Below, in pieces: positions 1 through 6,462 of a stretch of DNA of 6,472 nucleotides. Position numbers and translations under genes: made by a program. The DNA is from Rubrivivax sp. (GTDB lineage: Bacteria; Pseudomonadota; Gammaproteobacteria; Burkholderiales; Burkholderiaceae). The notes beneath the pieces were generated by a model, which saw only the letters and a program-made list of their open reading frames with translations, was not told the DNA's origin and did not search any database. The stretch's first letter is position 1. Each line of letters begins with the position of its first letter. The stretch lies in NCBI GenBank assembly GCA_004211235.1, contig SEEY01000230.1:1-6472 (forward strand). The letters run 5' to 3'.

Positions 1-1004
1 ACACAGAGAAGGTCTGGGGCGTTCCCTGCCGCGAGATCAGCGCCGACTGGGGTGCGCAGCGCATCAAGAGCCTGTCCATCGGCAGCGCCGCCAAGCATGC
101 GTTGAAGAAGATCGTCACGGGCAGGACCGACAGCCAGCAGACCTCGCTGATCGAGAGCTTCCTCTACCCCAAGTACGGCCCCGGCCAGATGTGGGAGACG
201 GCCGCGGTCGAATTCGAGCGCCGTGGCGGCCGGCTGCTGCGCGGCTGGGCGGTGGACGAAATCCACCGCCAGGAGAACCGCGTCGAACGGGTCGTGGCAC
301 GGAACACCGACGGGCAGCGCCAAAGCTTTGACGCGAGCGCTGTCGTCTCGACCATGCCGATCCGCGAACTGGCCCAGGCGCTGCGTCCGGCGCCCGACGC
401 GCCGGCCCTGTCGATTGCGTCCGGTCTGGAATATCGGGACTTCATCACCGTAGGTCTGCTCTACCGCCGCATGAGCCCGAAGGTGAGCGGCAAGGCGCGC
501 TGCGTGTCGGACAACTGGATCTACATCCAGGAGCCTGGCGTGAAGGTCGGCCGGGTACAGGTCTTCAACAACTGGAGTCCGTACATGGTGGCCGACCCGG
601 ACACGGTCTGGCTCGGCCTGGAGTTCTTCGCGCGTGACGATGACGCCCTCTGGGCCATGAACGACGAGGCCTTGAAGGCACTCGCGGTGCGCGAGATGCA
701 GCAGCTCGGCATGGCCGATGAGGGCGAGCTGCTCGACGCGACCGTGCTGCGTCAGCCCAAGGCCTATCCGGGTTATTTCGGCTCGGCTTTCGAACGCTTC
801 GACGAACTCCGCGGTTGGCTGGATGGCCTGGACAACTTGTTCCTGTGCGGCCGCAATGGCATGCACCGCTACAACAACCAGGATCATTCGATGCTGTCCG
901 CACGGCTGGCCGCACAGGCGATCATGAACGGCGGCGCCGGGCGGGACGCGATCTGGACCGTCAACATCGACGACGATTACCACGAAGAGGGGAAACAGGC
1001 CTAG
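1..1004 (+). CDS. FAD-dependent oxidoreductase (UDP-galactopyranose mutase / protoporphyrinogen oxidase-like), 5' truncated
   Basis: The reading frame is open from base 3 to the TAG at 1002-1004, giving 333 visible residues; the gene starts before the window. The first visible residues, TEKVWG followed by CREISADWGAQRIK, and the segment YPKYGPGQMWE are typical of the NAD(P)/FAD-dependent oxidoreductases found in glycan gene clusters (amine-oxidase/NAD_binding_8 superfamily). Near visible residues 283-300 the motif GRNGMHRYNNQDHSML is the usual C-terminal FAD-contacting block, and the protein ends with a WTVN..DDYHEE tail. Family members have about 480-530 residues, so roughly 150-190 N-terminal residues, including the Rossmann GxGxxG loop, lie outside the window. 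A TTG at 102 opens an internal frame but is not the start, since conserved sequence continues upstream of it. The exact substrate is unknown; a role in nucleotide-sugar or lipid-linked glycan chemistry is inferred from relatives and from the pglL neighbour 69 bases downstream. Confidence 0.88.
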   Translation, partial: TEKVWGVPCREISADWGAQRIKSLSIGSAAKHALKKIVTGRTDSQQTSLIESFLYPKYGPGQMWETAAVEFERRGGRLLRGWAVDEIHRQENRVERVVARNTDGQRQSFDASAVVSTMPIRELAQALRPAPDAPALSIASGLEYRDFITVGLLYRRMSPKVSGKARCVSDNWIYIQEPGVKVGRVQVFNNWSPYMVADPDTVWLGLEFFARDDDALWAMNDEALKALAVREMQQLGMADEGELLDATVLRQPKAYPGYFGSAFERFDELRGWLDGLDNLFLCGRNGMHRYNNQDHSMLSARLAAQAIMNGGAGRDAIWTVNIDDDYHEEGKQA

Positions 1005-1073
1005 GCCCGCGGCGGTGCTGCGCTGCGCCCATACGCGGTGAGGCCGCCCGGCGCCATGCCATCATGCGCGCCC

Positions 1074-2771
1074 ATGTCCACCCCGACCTCCCGCGCGTCC
1101 GACGGCGCGATCCTCGGCCTCGTCATCGCCGCCACGCTGCCACCGCTGCTGGCCTTCAACCAGACGCCGGCCGCCACGCTTTACAACCAGTTGCTGGCGC
1201 TGGCCGGCTGGGGGCTCGCCCTGCTGCTCTGGACGCGCTCGTCGCCCGGCTGGCTGGCAGGCCTGAAGAGCCCCGCGGCGCTGGCGCTGCTGCTGCTCTT
1301 CATCGCACCGCTCAGTTCGGTCGTCTGGCGCGGCCTGCCGCTGTCGCTCGGCCTCGGCGCGACGGCCATCATCGGCGCCGGCCTCGCGGTGCTGCTGCTG
1401 GCGCAGGGCCTGTCCCGTGAGGCACGGCATGCCGCGGCCGAGGCGCTGTGCTGGGGGTTGCTGCTCACCGGCCTGGCCAGTGTGGCGATCAGCCTGGTGC
1501 AGGTGTTCGCGCCGCAGCTGGCCGACGGCACGGTCATCGCGCGCTCCGGGGTGGTGGGCAGCGCCGTGGGCAACCTGCGCCAGCCCAACCACCTGGCCAG
1601 CCTGATGATGTGGTCGGCCATCGCCGCCGTCTTCATCACCGAAAAACACGGCTGGCGCTGGGCCCTGCCGCCGCTGCTCTTCGCCTTCGTCTTCACCATC
1701 GTGCTGAGCGCCTCGCGCACCGGTTTCATCGGCATTGCCATGCTTGTCGTCTGGGGCCTCGTGGACCGCCGGCTGTCGCGCAGCGCCCGCCTGAGCCTGC
1801 TCGCCACCACGCTGATGCTGGCGGCCAGCTGGTGGCTGATGGCGCAGTGGGCGGCCGAAAGCGGCCATGCCTTCCGCGGCACGTCGCGGCTGGCAGAAGG
1901 TGCCGGCTCGCCGTCGCGGCTGGCCATCCTGCGCGACGCCTGGGCCTTGACCCTCGCCAACCCGTGGCTGGGCGTCGGCTGGGGCGAGTTCAACTTCGCG
2001 TGGAGCCTGACGCCCTTCCCGACCCGGCCCATCGCCTTCTTCGACCACACGCACAACATCGCGTCGCAGCTCGCGGTCGAGCTGGGCCTGCCGTGGGCGG
2101 GTACGGTGCTGGCCCTGCTGATCTGGGCGTTGTGGCAGGCCTGTCGAGGGGCCGCCCGCGGCGACGAAAGCGTTCCGCTGCGCCGTGCTGCCTTGATGAT
2201 CGTGCTGACCATCGGCCTGCACAGCCTGCTCGAGTACCCGCTCTGGTACGCCTACTTCCTGCTGCCCGCCTGCTTTGCGCTCGGCCTGGCGCTGCCGGCG
2301 GAGGCCACCCGGCCGGCCCCTGCCTGGCCCGGCCGCGTGCTCGGTGTGCTGCTCATCGCCGGCAGCGTGTTCGCCGTGGCGGACTACCAGCGCATCGTCG
2401 CCATCTACGCGCCCGACGAGCGCCCGGCGCCGCTGGAGCGCCGCATCGCCGCGGGCCAGCGCTCGCCCTTCTTCGGCCACCAGGCCGACTACGCCGCCGC
2501 CACCAGCCTGCCGCCCGGCCCGCAGGCCCTCGCCGCGGCCCGGCGCACCGGCTTCAGCCTCATCGATGCGCGGCTGCTGATGCACTGGTCGCGCTCGCTG
2601 GAAACCACCGGCGACGTGGACGGCGCGCGCTACCTGGCCGACCGGCTGCGCGAGTTCCGCAATCCGACGGGCGACAGCTGGTTCGAGAGCTGCGCGAACC
2701 CGGCATCCTCACCGGTGATGCCGCAGTGCCAGCCGGCCTCGGCCGTCATCGACTGGCGCACCCTGCGCTGA
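1074..2771 (+). CDS. pglL: PglL-type O-oligosaccharyltransferase / Wzy-family O-antigen ligase
   Basis: This is an inner-membrane protein predicted to transfer lipid-linked glycan to protein (often type IV pilin) or to a related acceptor in the periplasm. Counting from the ATG at 1074 (565 residues), about 11-12 hydrophobic helices are visible. Near residues 23-38 the segment PPLLAFNQTPAATLYNQ resembles the short N-terminal PglL_A motif. GNLRQPNHLA (166-175) and SASRTGF (212-218) are conserved ligase segments. A large periplasmic loop carries DHTHN (324-328), whose histidines match the catalytic region of PglL/WaaL enzymes. LHSLLEYPLWYAYFLLP (382-398) marks the Wzy_C_2-type region, followed by a soluble tail with two cysteines (540 and 552). 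GTG 1038 and ATG 1056 are in-frame alternatives; no start has a convincing Shine-Dalgarno. ATG 1074 is preferred because the residues after it look like a normal N-terminus. Wzy polymerase or WaaL ligase activity cannot be excluded, and no pilin gene is visible nearby. Confidence 0.85.
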   Translation: MSTPTSRASDGAILGLVIAATLPPLLAFNQTPAATLYNQLLALAGWGLALLLWTRSSPGWLAGLKSPAALALLLLFIAPLSSVVWRGLPLSLGLGATAIIGAGLAVLLLAQGLSREARHAAAEALCWGLLLTGLASVAISLVQVFAPQLADGTVIARSGVVGSAVGNLRQPNHLASLMMWSAIAAVFITEKHGWRWALPPLLFAFVFTIVLSASRTGFIGIAMLVVWGLVDRRLSRSARLSLLATTLMLAASWWLMAQWAAESGHAFRGTSRLAEGAGSPSRLAILRDAWALTLANPWLGVGWGEFNFAWSLTPFPTRPIAFFDHTHNIASQLAVELGLPWAGTVLALLIWALWQACRGAARGDESVPLRRAALMIVLTIGLHSLLEYPLWYAYFLLPACFALGLALPAEATRPAPAWPGRVLGVLLIAGSVFAVADYQRIVAIYAPDERPAPLERRIAAGQRSPFFGHQADYAAATSLPPGPQALAAARRTGFSLIDARLLMHWSRSLETTGDVDGARYLADRLREFRNPTGDSWFESCANPASSPVMPQCQPASAVIDWRTLR

Positions 2772-3254
2772 TCAGGCAGCGGCGTGCCAGTCGCCCGACT
2801 TGCCGCCCTGCTTCTCCAGCACCCGCACGCGGTCGATGACCATGCCGCGGTCGGCCGCCTTGCACATGTCATAGATGGTCAGCAGGCCGACCTGCACGGC
2901 GCATAGCGCCTCCATCTCCACGCCGGTGCGTCCCAGGGTCTCGACCTGTGCGCGGCACAGCACACGGCTGCCGACCTCATCTAGCTCGAACTCCACCTTG
3001 ACCCGCGTGATCGGCAGCGGATGGCACAGCGGCACGAGGTCCGAGCAGCGCTTGGCGCCCTGGATGGCGGCGATGCGCGCCACGCCCAGCACGTCGCCCT
3101 TCCTGGCCGTGCCGCTGGCGATCAGCGCGAAGGTGGCGGGCAGCATGCGGATCTCGCCGGCCGCGACGGCCACGCGGTGGGTCTCGGCCTTGGCGGACAC
3201 GTCCACCATGTGGGCCTGGCCTTCGGCGTCGAAATGAGTCAGCGGGTTGGTCAT
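2772..3254 (-). CDS. moaC: Cyclic pyranopterin monophosphate synthase MoaC
   Basis: MoaC converts the MoaA product 3',8-cyclo-7,8-dihydro-GTP to cyclic pyranopterin monophosphate in cytoplasmic molybdenum cofactor synthesis. The 160-residue product is close to the 161 residues of E. coli MoaC and aligns over its whole length. Visible signatures are [16 protein letters not shown] near the N-terminus, [17 protein letters not shown] (52-68), the LCHPLP block with His78, GVEMEAL (111-117), and IYDMCKA with Asp129 and Lys132, equivalent to the catalytic Asp128/Lys131 pair of E. coli. The end, GGKSGDW, is also typical. A TTG at 3269 would add five residues, but the ATG at 3254 gives the family length. 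No Shine-Dalgarno is obvious ahead of either start. No other moa or moe gene is in view, so the gene appears isolated. Its TGA lies directly against the pglL stop on the opposite strand. Confidence 0.96.
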   Translation of the reverse strand: MTNPLTHFDAEGQAHMVDVSAKAETHRVAVAAGEIRMLPATFALIASGTARKGDVLGVARIAAIQGAKRCSDLVPLCHPLPITRVKVEFELDEVGSRVLCRAQVETLGRTGVEMEALCAVQVGLLTIYDMCKAADRGMVIDRVRVLEKQGGKSGDWHAAA

Positions 3255-3274
3255 GGTGTCAGTTGTCAATTGAT

Positions 3275-3311
3275 GCGGGCCGAGCGCCGGGCCGCTCCCA
3301 AGCCGGCCCGC
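3275..3311. repeat. Inverted repeat, 8-bp perfect stem
   Basis: GCGGGCCG (3275-3282) is exactly complementary to CGGCCCGC (3304-3311). The 21-base loop contains a smaller AGCG/CGCT pairing (3283-3286 with 3293-3296). No T-run follows on either strand, so it does not look like a classical intrinsic terminator. It lies in what would be the moaC 5' leader if transcription starts upstream of it. Confidence 0.55.
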
Positions 3312-3312
3312 A

Positions 3313-3396
3313 GGCGATGTGCTTGCGGCTCAACGCTGCAAGCATCGCCGTCCCCTCGGGGGACCGACCACGCTTGCCCGCGTTCAGCGGCGCAAG
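3313..3396. repeat. Nested palindromic element (REP/BIME-like candidate)
   Basis: Three hairpins are arranged symmetrically. The left one pairs GGCGAT (3313-3318) with ATCGCC (3344-3349) and GCTTGCGGC (3321-3329) with GCTGCAAGC (3335-3343), with a two-base bulge, one G.T pair and loop TCAAC. The centre is GTCCCC-TCG-GGGGAC (3350-3364), a perfect 6-bp stem. The right one pairs CTTGC (3373-3377) with GCAAG (3392-3396) and CCGC (3378-3381) with GCGG (3387-3390), leaving one bulged base and loop GTTCA. The reverse complement of the right hairpin closely resembles the left hairpin, so the whole is an imperfect palindrome centred near 3357. Paired inverted hairpins of this form resemble bacterial interspersed palindromic elements; whether copies exist elsewhere in the genome cannot be judged here. 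Confidence 0.6.
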
Positions 3397-3488
3397 AGTG
3401 GGCGAGGGGATTCATTTCCACGAAACATTCGGTGCGCGAGTTGCGGGCATCATAGGCAGCCGCACCGCCACCTGACGATGCGGCGGCC

Positions 3489-3492
3489 GGAG
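3489..3492 (+). promoter_or_regulatory. Candidate ribosome binding site for bepA
   Basis: GGAG lies ten bases upstream of the ATG at 3503. The spacing is slightly long but usable, and it supports this start together with the signal peptide that begins directly at MKKSF. Confidence 0.45.
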
Positions 3493-3502
3493 CCCTTGCC
3501 TG

Positions 3503-5098
3503 ATGAAGAAGTCGTTCGCCACCCGTCCCCTGCTCACCCTGATCGCCGCCGCCTTGCTGGCCCTGCCCGGCGGCGCGCTGAATGCGCAGGTCAACCTGCC
3601 GGCCCTGGGCGATTCGGTCTCGCAGGACCTCGACGTCGGCGCCGAGCGCCAGATGGGCGAGCGCTTCATGCGCCAGATCCGCCTGGATCCGGCCATCGTG
3701 CAGGATCCGCTGCTGACCGAGTACATGGCCACCATCTTCGAGCCGCTGATCGCGGCGTCACGCAAGCTGGGCCACATCGGCGAGGACATCCAGACCCGCT
3801 TCGCCTGGGAGAGCTTTCTCGTCGAGGACAAGAGCGTCAACGCCTTCGCGATGCCGGGCGGCTACATCGGCACCCACCTCGGGCTGATCGCGATGACGGT
3901 GTCGCGCGATGAGCTGGCCTCGGTGGTGGCGCACGAAATCTCGCACGTGACGCAGCGCCACATTGCGCGCCGCATCGCCGGCGATTCCAAGAACAGCATG
4001 GTGGCCATCGCCGGCCTGCTGCTCGGCATCCTGGCGGCCACGCGCGGCAATGTCGACCTGGCCAATGCCGGCATCGTCGGTGGCCAGGCGGCGGCCACGC
4101 AGCTGTCGCTGAACTTCTCGCGCGACATGGAGCGCGAGGCCGACCGCGTCGGCTTCAACGTGCTGGTCGAGGGCGGCTTCGCAGGCAGCGGCATGGTCAG
4201 CATGTTCGAGCGCATGGAGCAGGCCTACCACCTGATGGACAACGGCGCCTTTCCGTATCTGCGCTCGCATCCGCTGACCAGCGAGCGCATCGGCGACGCC
4301 CGCACTCGGCTGGCACTGGACCCGTTTTCGCGCCCACGCGGCCTGGCCGAGCATTCGCTGATGGCCGCCCGCTCGCGCGTGCTGATGGATCCGCGCGTGG
4401 AGGCCTGGAAGGTGCTGGAGAACTACGACGCCGGCGCCCGCAACATCCGCGAGAGCGGCGGCTACGAACAGCTCGGCGCGCGCTATGCGGCGGCGCTGGC
4501 CTCCATCAAGCTGCGCAACTTCGACCGCGCGGAGGCGACGCTGCGCAGCGCCGAGGTGACGCTGCAGCTCATCAACCCCAGCCCTGCCGAGATGGCCGCC
4601 GCCAGCCGGCAGCTGACCTATCTGCGCGCCGAGCTGTTCCAGGCCCGCGGCCGACCGATGGAGGGCGCCGCGGCGCTGGACACGCTGGCCGGCGAGAAGT
4701 CCCGGCCGATGCTGATGCAGCGCGTCGGGCTGGCGCTGCTGGCGGGGCCGGAGTCACCGAGACTGCGTGAAGCCGCGGATGCGCTGCAGACCCACGTGAG
4801 CCTGGAGCCGCGCGACTCGCTCGCCTGGGCGCAGCTCGCGCTCGTCTGGCAGAAGCTCGGCCAGCCACTGCGGGCGGTGCGCGCCCAGGCCGAGGTGTAC
4901 GCCGCGGCGGGTGACCTGAACGGCGCCATCGACCGCATGGGCTCCGGCTTGCGCCAGTCGCGACGGGCGGATGCCGACCAGGTGGAGGCCTCGGTCATCG
5001 AGGCGCGGCTGCGCGCCCTGACCTACGAGCGCCAGGCCATGATGGCGGAGATGTACCCGGGCCGCTACATCCCGCCGGACGCGCGCCTGCCGGACTGA
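3503..5098 (+). CDS. bepA: Periplasmic M48 metalloprotease with TPR-like domain, BepA/YfgC type
   Basis: BepA-type proteins act in the periplasm as zinc proteases and chaperones for outer-membrane protein assembly, notably the LPS transporter LptD. The 531-residue product begins with a classical Sec signal peptide (MKK, hydrophobic core 9-24, likely cleavage after ALNA at residue 28). The M48 domain follows: HEISH (His144, Glu145, His148) is the zinc/catalytic motif. Glu210 in MEREAD is the probable third ligand, and His256 in RSHPLTSERI corresponds by spacing to the regulatory histidine loop of E. coli BepA (His246). Residues 320-500 form Ala/Leu-rich helical pairs with TPR character, for example around 325-350 and 440-480. 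E. coli BepA has 487 residues, so this copy is somewhat longer. The gene is apparently monocistronic: divergent from moaC and convergent with the next gene 14 bases on. All key residues are present. Exact equivalence to BepA, rather than another periplasmic M48-TPR paralogue, is inferred. Confidence 0.9.
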   Translation: MKKSFATRPLLTLIAAALLALPGGALNAQVNLPALGDSVSQDLDVGAERQMGERFMRQIRLDPAIVQDPLLTEYMATIFEPLIAASRKLGHIGEDIQTRFAWESFLVEDKSVNAFAMPGGYIGTHLGLIAMTVSRDELASVVAHEISHVTQRHIARRIAGDSKNSMVAIAGLLLGILAATRGNVDLANAGIVGGQAAATQLSLNFSRDMEREADRVGFNVLVEGGFAGSGMVSMFERMEQAYHLMDNGAFPYLRSHPLTSERIGDARTRLALDPFSRPRGLAEHSLMAARSRVLMDPRVEAWKVLENYDAGARNIRESGGYEQLGARYAAALASIKLRNFDRAEATLRSAEVTLQLINPSPAEMAAASRQLTYLRAELFQARGRPMEGAAALDTLAGEKSRPMLMQRVGLALLAGPESPRLREAADALQTHVSLEPRDSLAWAQLALVWQKLGQPLRAVRAQAEVYAAAGDLNGAIDRMGSGLRQSRRADADQVEASVIEARLRALTYERQAMMAEMYPGRYIPPDARLPD

Positions 5099-5109
5099 GC
5101 GCGCGCGCT
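5098..5109. repeat. Alternating GC palindrome between convergent genes
   Basis: AGCGCGCGCGCT is a perfect 12-bp palindrome that starts at the last base of the bepA stop codon and fills most of the 14-base gap to the stop of the convergent gene. It has no spacer loop or flanking T-run, so termination is not supported by a normal intrinsic-terminator pattern. The alternating purine-pyrimidine run is the kind of sequence that can adopt Z-DNA. Confidence 0.35.
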
Positions 5110-5112
5110 TCA

Positions 5113-6462
5113 TCACTGGGTCACCATGGCCCAGCCGCTGCTCCAGTCATCGCTGGCGGTGACACCGAGTGCGAAGGCGCTGGAAGCCTGACGCGCGCAC
5201 GGCCCGACCACCCAGGTGCCGGCGCCGGGCACAAAGCTGTTGCTTATGCTCACCAAGGTGCGCACGTTGGCAGCGAGCGGCGTCATCAGCTTGTACCCAT
5301 TGCCGGGTGAGCTCAGCACCGTGCCGTTGTCCGGGCGAAAGCAGATGTCGACGCGAAAGTTGGCAGCCGCCGAGGGCACCATCGTCTGCGAAGAAGACGC
5401 GGTGATGCGCTGGCTCGCATTGGTGGAGAGCGTGACGGTCGGGCCGGTGAACTTGTAAACCGTGCTGAGCGTCACGGCCAGGGCAGGTCCGCTCCAGGCA
5501 CCGACGGCAACCACGCCGGACGGACCCTGCGGACCTTGAACCCCTTGCGGGCCCTGCGGGCCCGGACCGCCGGGAGGGCCCTGGAAGCCCTGCGGACCCA
5601 TCGGGCCAGCAGCGCCTTTGGGACCCACGGAGCCCGGGGCACCGGTCGCACCCGCGGCGCCTCGTGGGCCGGCCGGACCGGCGTCGCCCTTGTCTCCCTT
5701 CGGACCCTGGTCCGCCAGCGTCAGGTCCAGCCGCGCGACGTGGGCCGTCGCGGTGTTCTCCTTGCTGTCGAGGAAGAGCACGGTGCCCGGTGCGGACAGC
5801 GCCGCGCTCAGCGCGAAGCCGTAGTTGGTCGCCGGGTTGGTGATCCAGCCCTTGACGGCGCTGGTCACGTCGACGGCGATGAACTGTCCGGCGCCCCCGA
5901 CGGGCACGGTGATGCCGCTGCCGGCGCCGGACGTGGGCGGCGCCGTATTGAGCGTGACGCCTGACTCGCTCCAGCCGCCATTCACCGTCTGCAACTCCAG
6001 CGCACCCGGGGCGCCGACGCGGTTCACGTAGAACACGAGGTTGGCCTTGACCAGCCTGGCCGCGGTCATGCCCGCCGGCAGCGTGCCGAGGTCGAAGCGC
6101 AGCAGCGAGATCGCACCGCCGCCGACGCTGAGGGTCGGCAGGCTGCCGAAGTTCATCGCCGGCTGCGTGCTGGCGACATGGGCATCGGCCGCCAGCGGTG
6201 CCTCCAGCGCCAGTGCGGGCAGCGATGCGGCCAGGCCCAGCGCGAGCAGCGCGCGGCGGCGCCGGGCCAGATGCCGCAGACGCGCGAGCAGCGGCAGGCC
6301 GAGCGCCAGCAGCAGCCCGGCTGCGGGCTCGGGCACGGTGGCCGCCTGGAGCGTGAAGGCCCAGTCGCCCGTGCGCGCGCTGCTCGCGCTGGGCCTGGCC
6401 GCATCGCTGCCCGCACTGGCGCTGGAGGCACCGCTGGCGGCCGATGCCCATGTCGCCAGCAC
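5113..6462 (-). CDS. Secreted DNRLRE-like protein with collagen-like repeat; N-terminus uncertain
   Basis: The minus-strand frame is open from the window edge to the TGA at 5115-5113; from the GTG at 6462 it gives 449 residues. Residues 67-88 ([19 protein letters not shown] and on) form a Sec signal peptide. Residues 91-250 match the DNRLRE-type domain: [61 protein letters not shown] and a late DSKEN. Residues 253-315 are 21 unbroken Gly-X-Y triplets. Residues 317-449 form a Ser/Thr/Val-rich globular end with two cysteines (374 and 422) that could form a disulfide. The plan suggests a trimeric extracellular or surface structural protein. Residues 1-30 are antisense of the signal-peptide DNA and residues 31-69 are a PEP-CTERM tail, so they are not a credible natural N-terminus. 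No ATG precedes the DNRLRE domain in this frame; the only in-frame GTGs are at 6462 and 6336. The body from about residue 67 onward is secure. Confidence 0.78.
   Translation of the reverse strand: MLATWASAASGASSASAGSDAARPSASSARTGDWAFTLQAATVPEPAAGLLLALGLPLLARLRHLARRRRALLALGLAASLPALALEAPLAADAHVASTQPAMNFGSLPTLSVGGGAISLLRFDLGTLPAGMTAARLVKANLVFYVNRVGAPGALELQTVNGGWSESGVTLNTAPPTSGAGSGITVPVGGAGQFIAVDVTSAVKGWITNPATNYGFALSAALSAPGTVLFLDSKENTATAHVARLDLTLADQGPKGDKGDAGPAGPRGAAGATGAPGSVGPKGAAGPMGPQGFQGPPGGPGPQGPQGVQGPQGPSGVVAVGAWSGPALAVTLSTVYKFTGPTVTLSTNASQRITASSSQTMVPSAAANFRVDICFRPDNGTVLSSPGNGYKLMTPLAANVRTLVSISNSFVPGAGTWVVGPCARQASSAFALGVTASDDWSSGWAMVTQ
5518..5706 (-). repeat. Collagen-like Gly-X-Y repeat region
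   Basis: Twenty-one consecutive Gly-X-Y triplets run without interruption, beginning [15 protein letters not shown] and ending [15 protein letters not shown]. Proline and alanine are frequent, with Lys/Asp near the N-terminal side (GPKGDKGDA), a pattern that stabilises bacterial triple helices lacking hydroxyproline, and Gln-rich GPQ/GVQ triplets near the C-terminal side. The underlying DNA is GC-rich and internally repetitive (GGGCCCTGCGGGCCC near 5549-5563), so copy number may vary between strains or be miscounted in short-read assemblies. Confidence 0.9.
6157..6255 (+). repeat. Inverted repeat arm A, 99 bp
   Basis: This segment is the exact reverse complement of 6374-6472, compared base by base with no mismatch. 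It covers the DNA for residues 70-102 of the minus-strand gene, that is the signal peptide from its last arginine through the first mature residues ([12 protein letters not shown]). The match breaks at 6256/6373 (G against G), so the inner boundary is real; the outer boundary cannot be seen because the window ends. Confidence 0.97.
6256..6372 (-). other. PEP-CTERM sorting-signal tail (gene fragment) fused in frame to a signal peptide
   Basis: Read on the minus strand, these bases encode [11 protein letters not shown], then VPEP, a hydrophobic helix ([14 protein letters not shown]) and a basic cluster (RLRHLARRR). That is the complete three-part PEP-CTERM signal recognised by exosortase in EPS-producing Gram-negative bacteria, and it normally forms the extreme C-terminus of a secreted protein. 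Here no stop follows: the frame runs on through another arginine into the signal peptide of the DNRLRE/collagen protein. Upstream of it is only the antisense of that signal peptide (arm B), so the body of the expected PEP-CTERM protein is missing. It is best read as a detached tail brought here by rearrangement or by misassembly. No exosortase gene is in the window. Confidence 0.7.

Larger units (their letters stand above)
3255..3502. promoter_or_regulatory. Divergent moaC/bepA intergenic region
   Basis: These 248 bases separate two divergently transcribed genes and must hold the promoters of both, unless transcription enters from elsewhere. I could not identify a convincing -35/-10 pair for either gene. 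A perfect TTGACA exists on the minus strand (3269-3264), but it sits only nine bases before the moaC ATG, too close to serve that start. About half of the region, 3275-3396, is a run of hairpins described separately. The part nearest bepA (3400-3490) is less structured and slightly AT-richer around 3411-3430, which makes it the more likely site of the bepA promoter. Confidence 0.45.

Noticed and set aside
1038..1073. GTG at 1038 or ATG at 1056 as the pglL start
   Set aside because: They would add 12 or 6 residues (MRPPGA, MPSCAP) that look like intergenic translation. Neither has a well-placed Shine-Dalgarno, so ATG 1074 is preferred, though not proven.
1062..2585. A 507-codon open frame on the minus strand opposite pglL, with a second one at 1181-2212
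   Set aside because: The translation is Gln/Gly/Arg/Ala-rich without domains and mirrors the codon pattern of pglL, which itself has conserved ligase motifs. It is a GC-driven antisense shadow.
1448..2839. A 463-codon plus-strand frame overlapping pglL and the end of moaC
   Set aside because: It is Arg/Ala/Pro-rich low-complexity translation in the wrong frame of pglL, with no recognisable domain and running antisense into moaC.
3264..3269. Perfect TTGACA on the minus strand taken as the moaC -35 box
   Set aside because: It lies nine bases before the moaC ATG, so a matching -10 and start site would fall inside the coding region.
3350..3364. GTCCCC-TCG-GGGGAC as an intrinsic terminator
   Set aside because: No gene ends here on either strand, since both neighbours point away, and no T-run follows.
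5518..5706. GC-rich short repeats on the DNA considered as a CRISPR or tandem-repeat array
   Set aside because: The periodicity is nine bases and comes from Gly-X-Y codons; there are no spacers or conserved direct repeats.
5147..6451. A 434-codon minus-strand frame overlapping the collagen-like gene
   Set aside because: The overlapping frame has clear Gly-X-Y triplets and DNRLRE motifs, while this one is Arg/Gly/Gln-rich with none.
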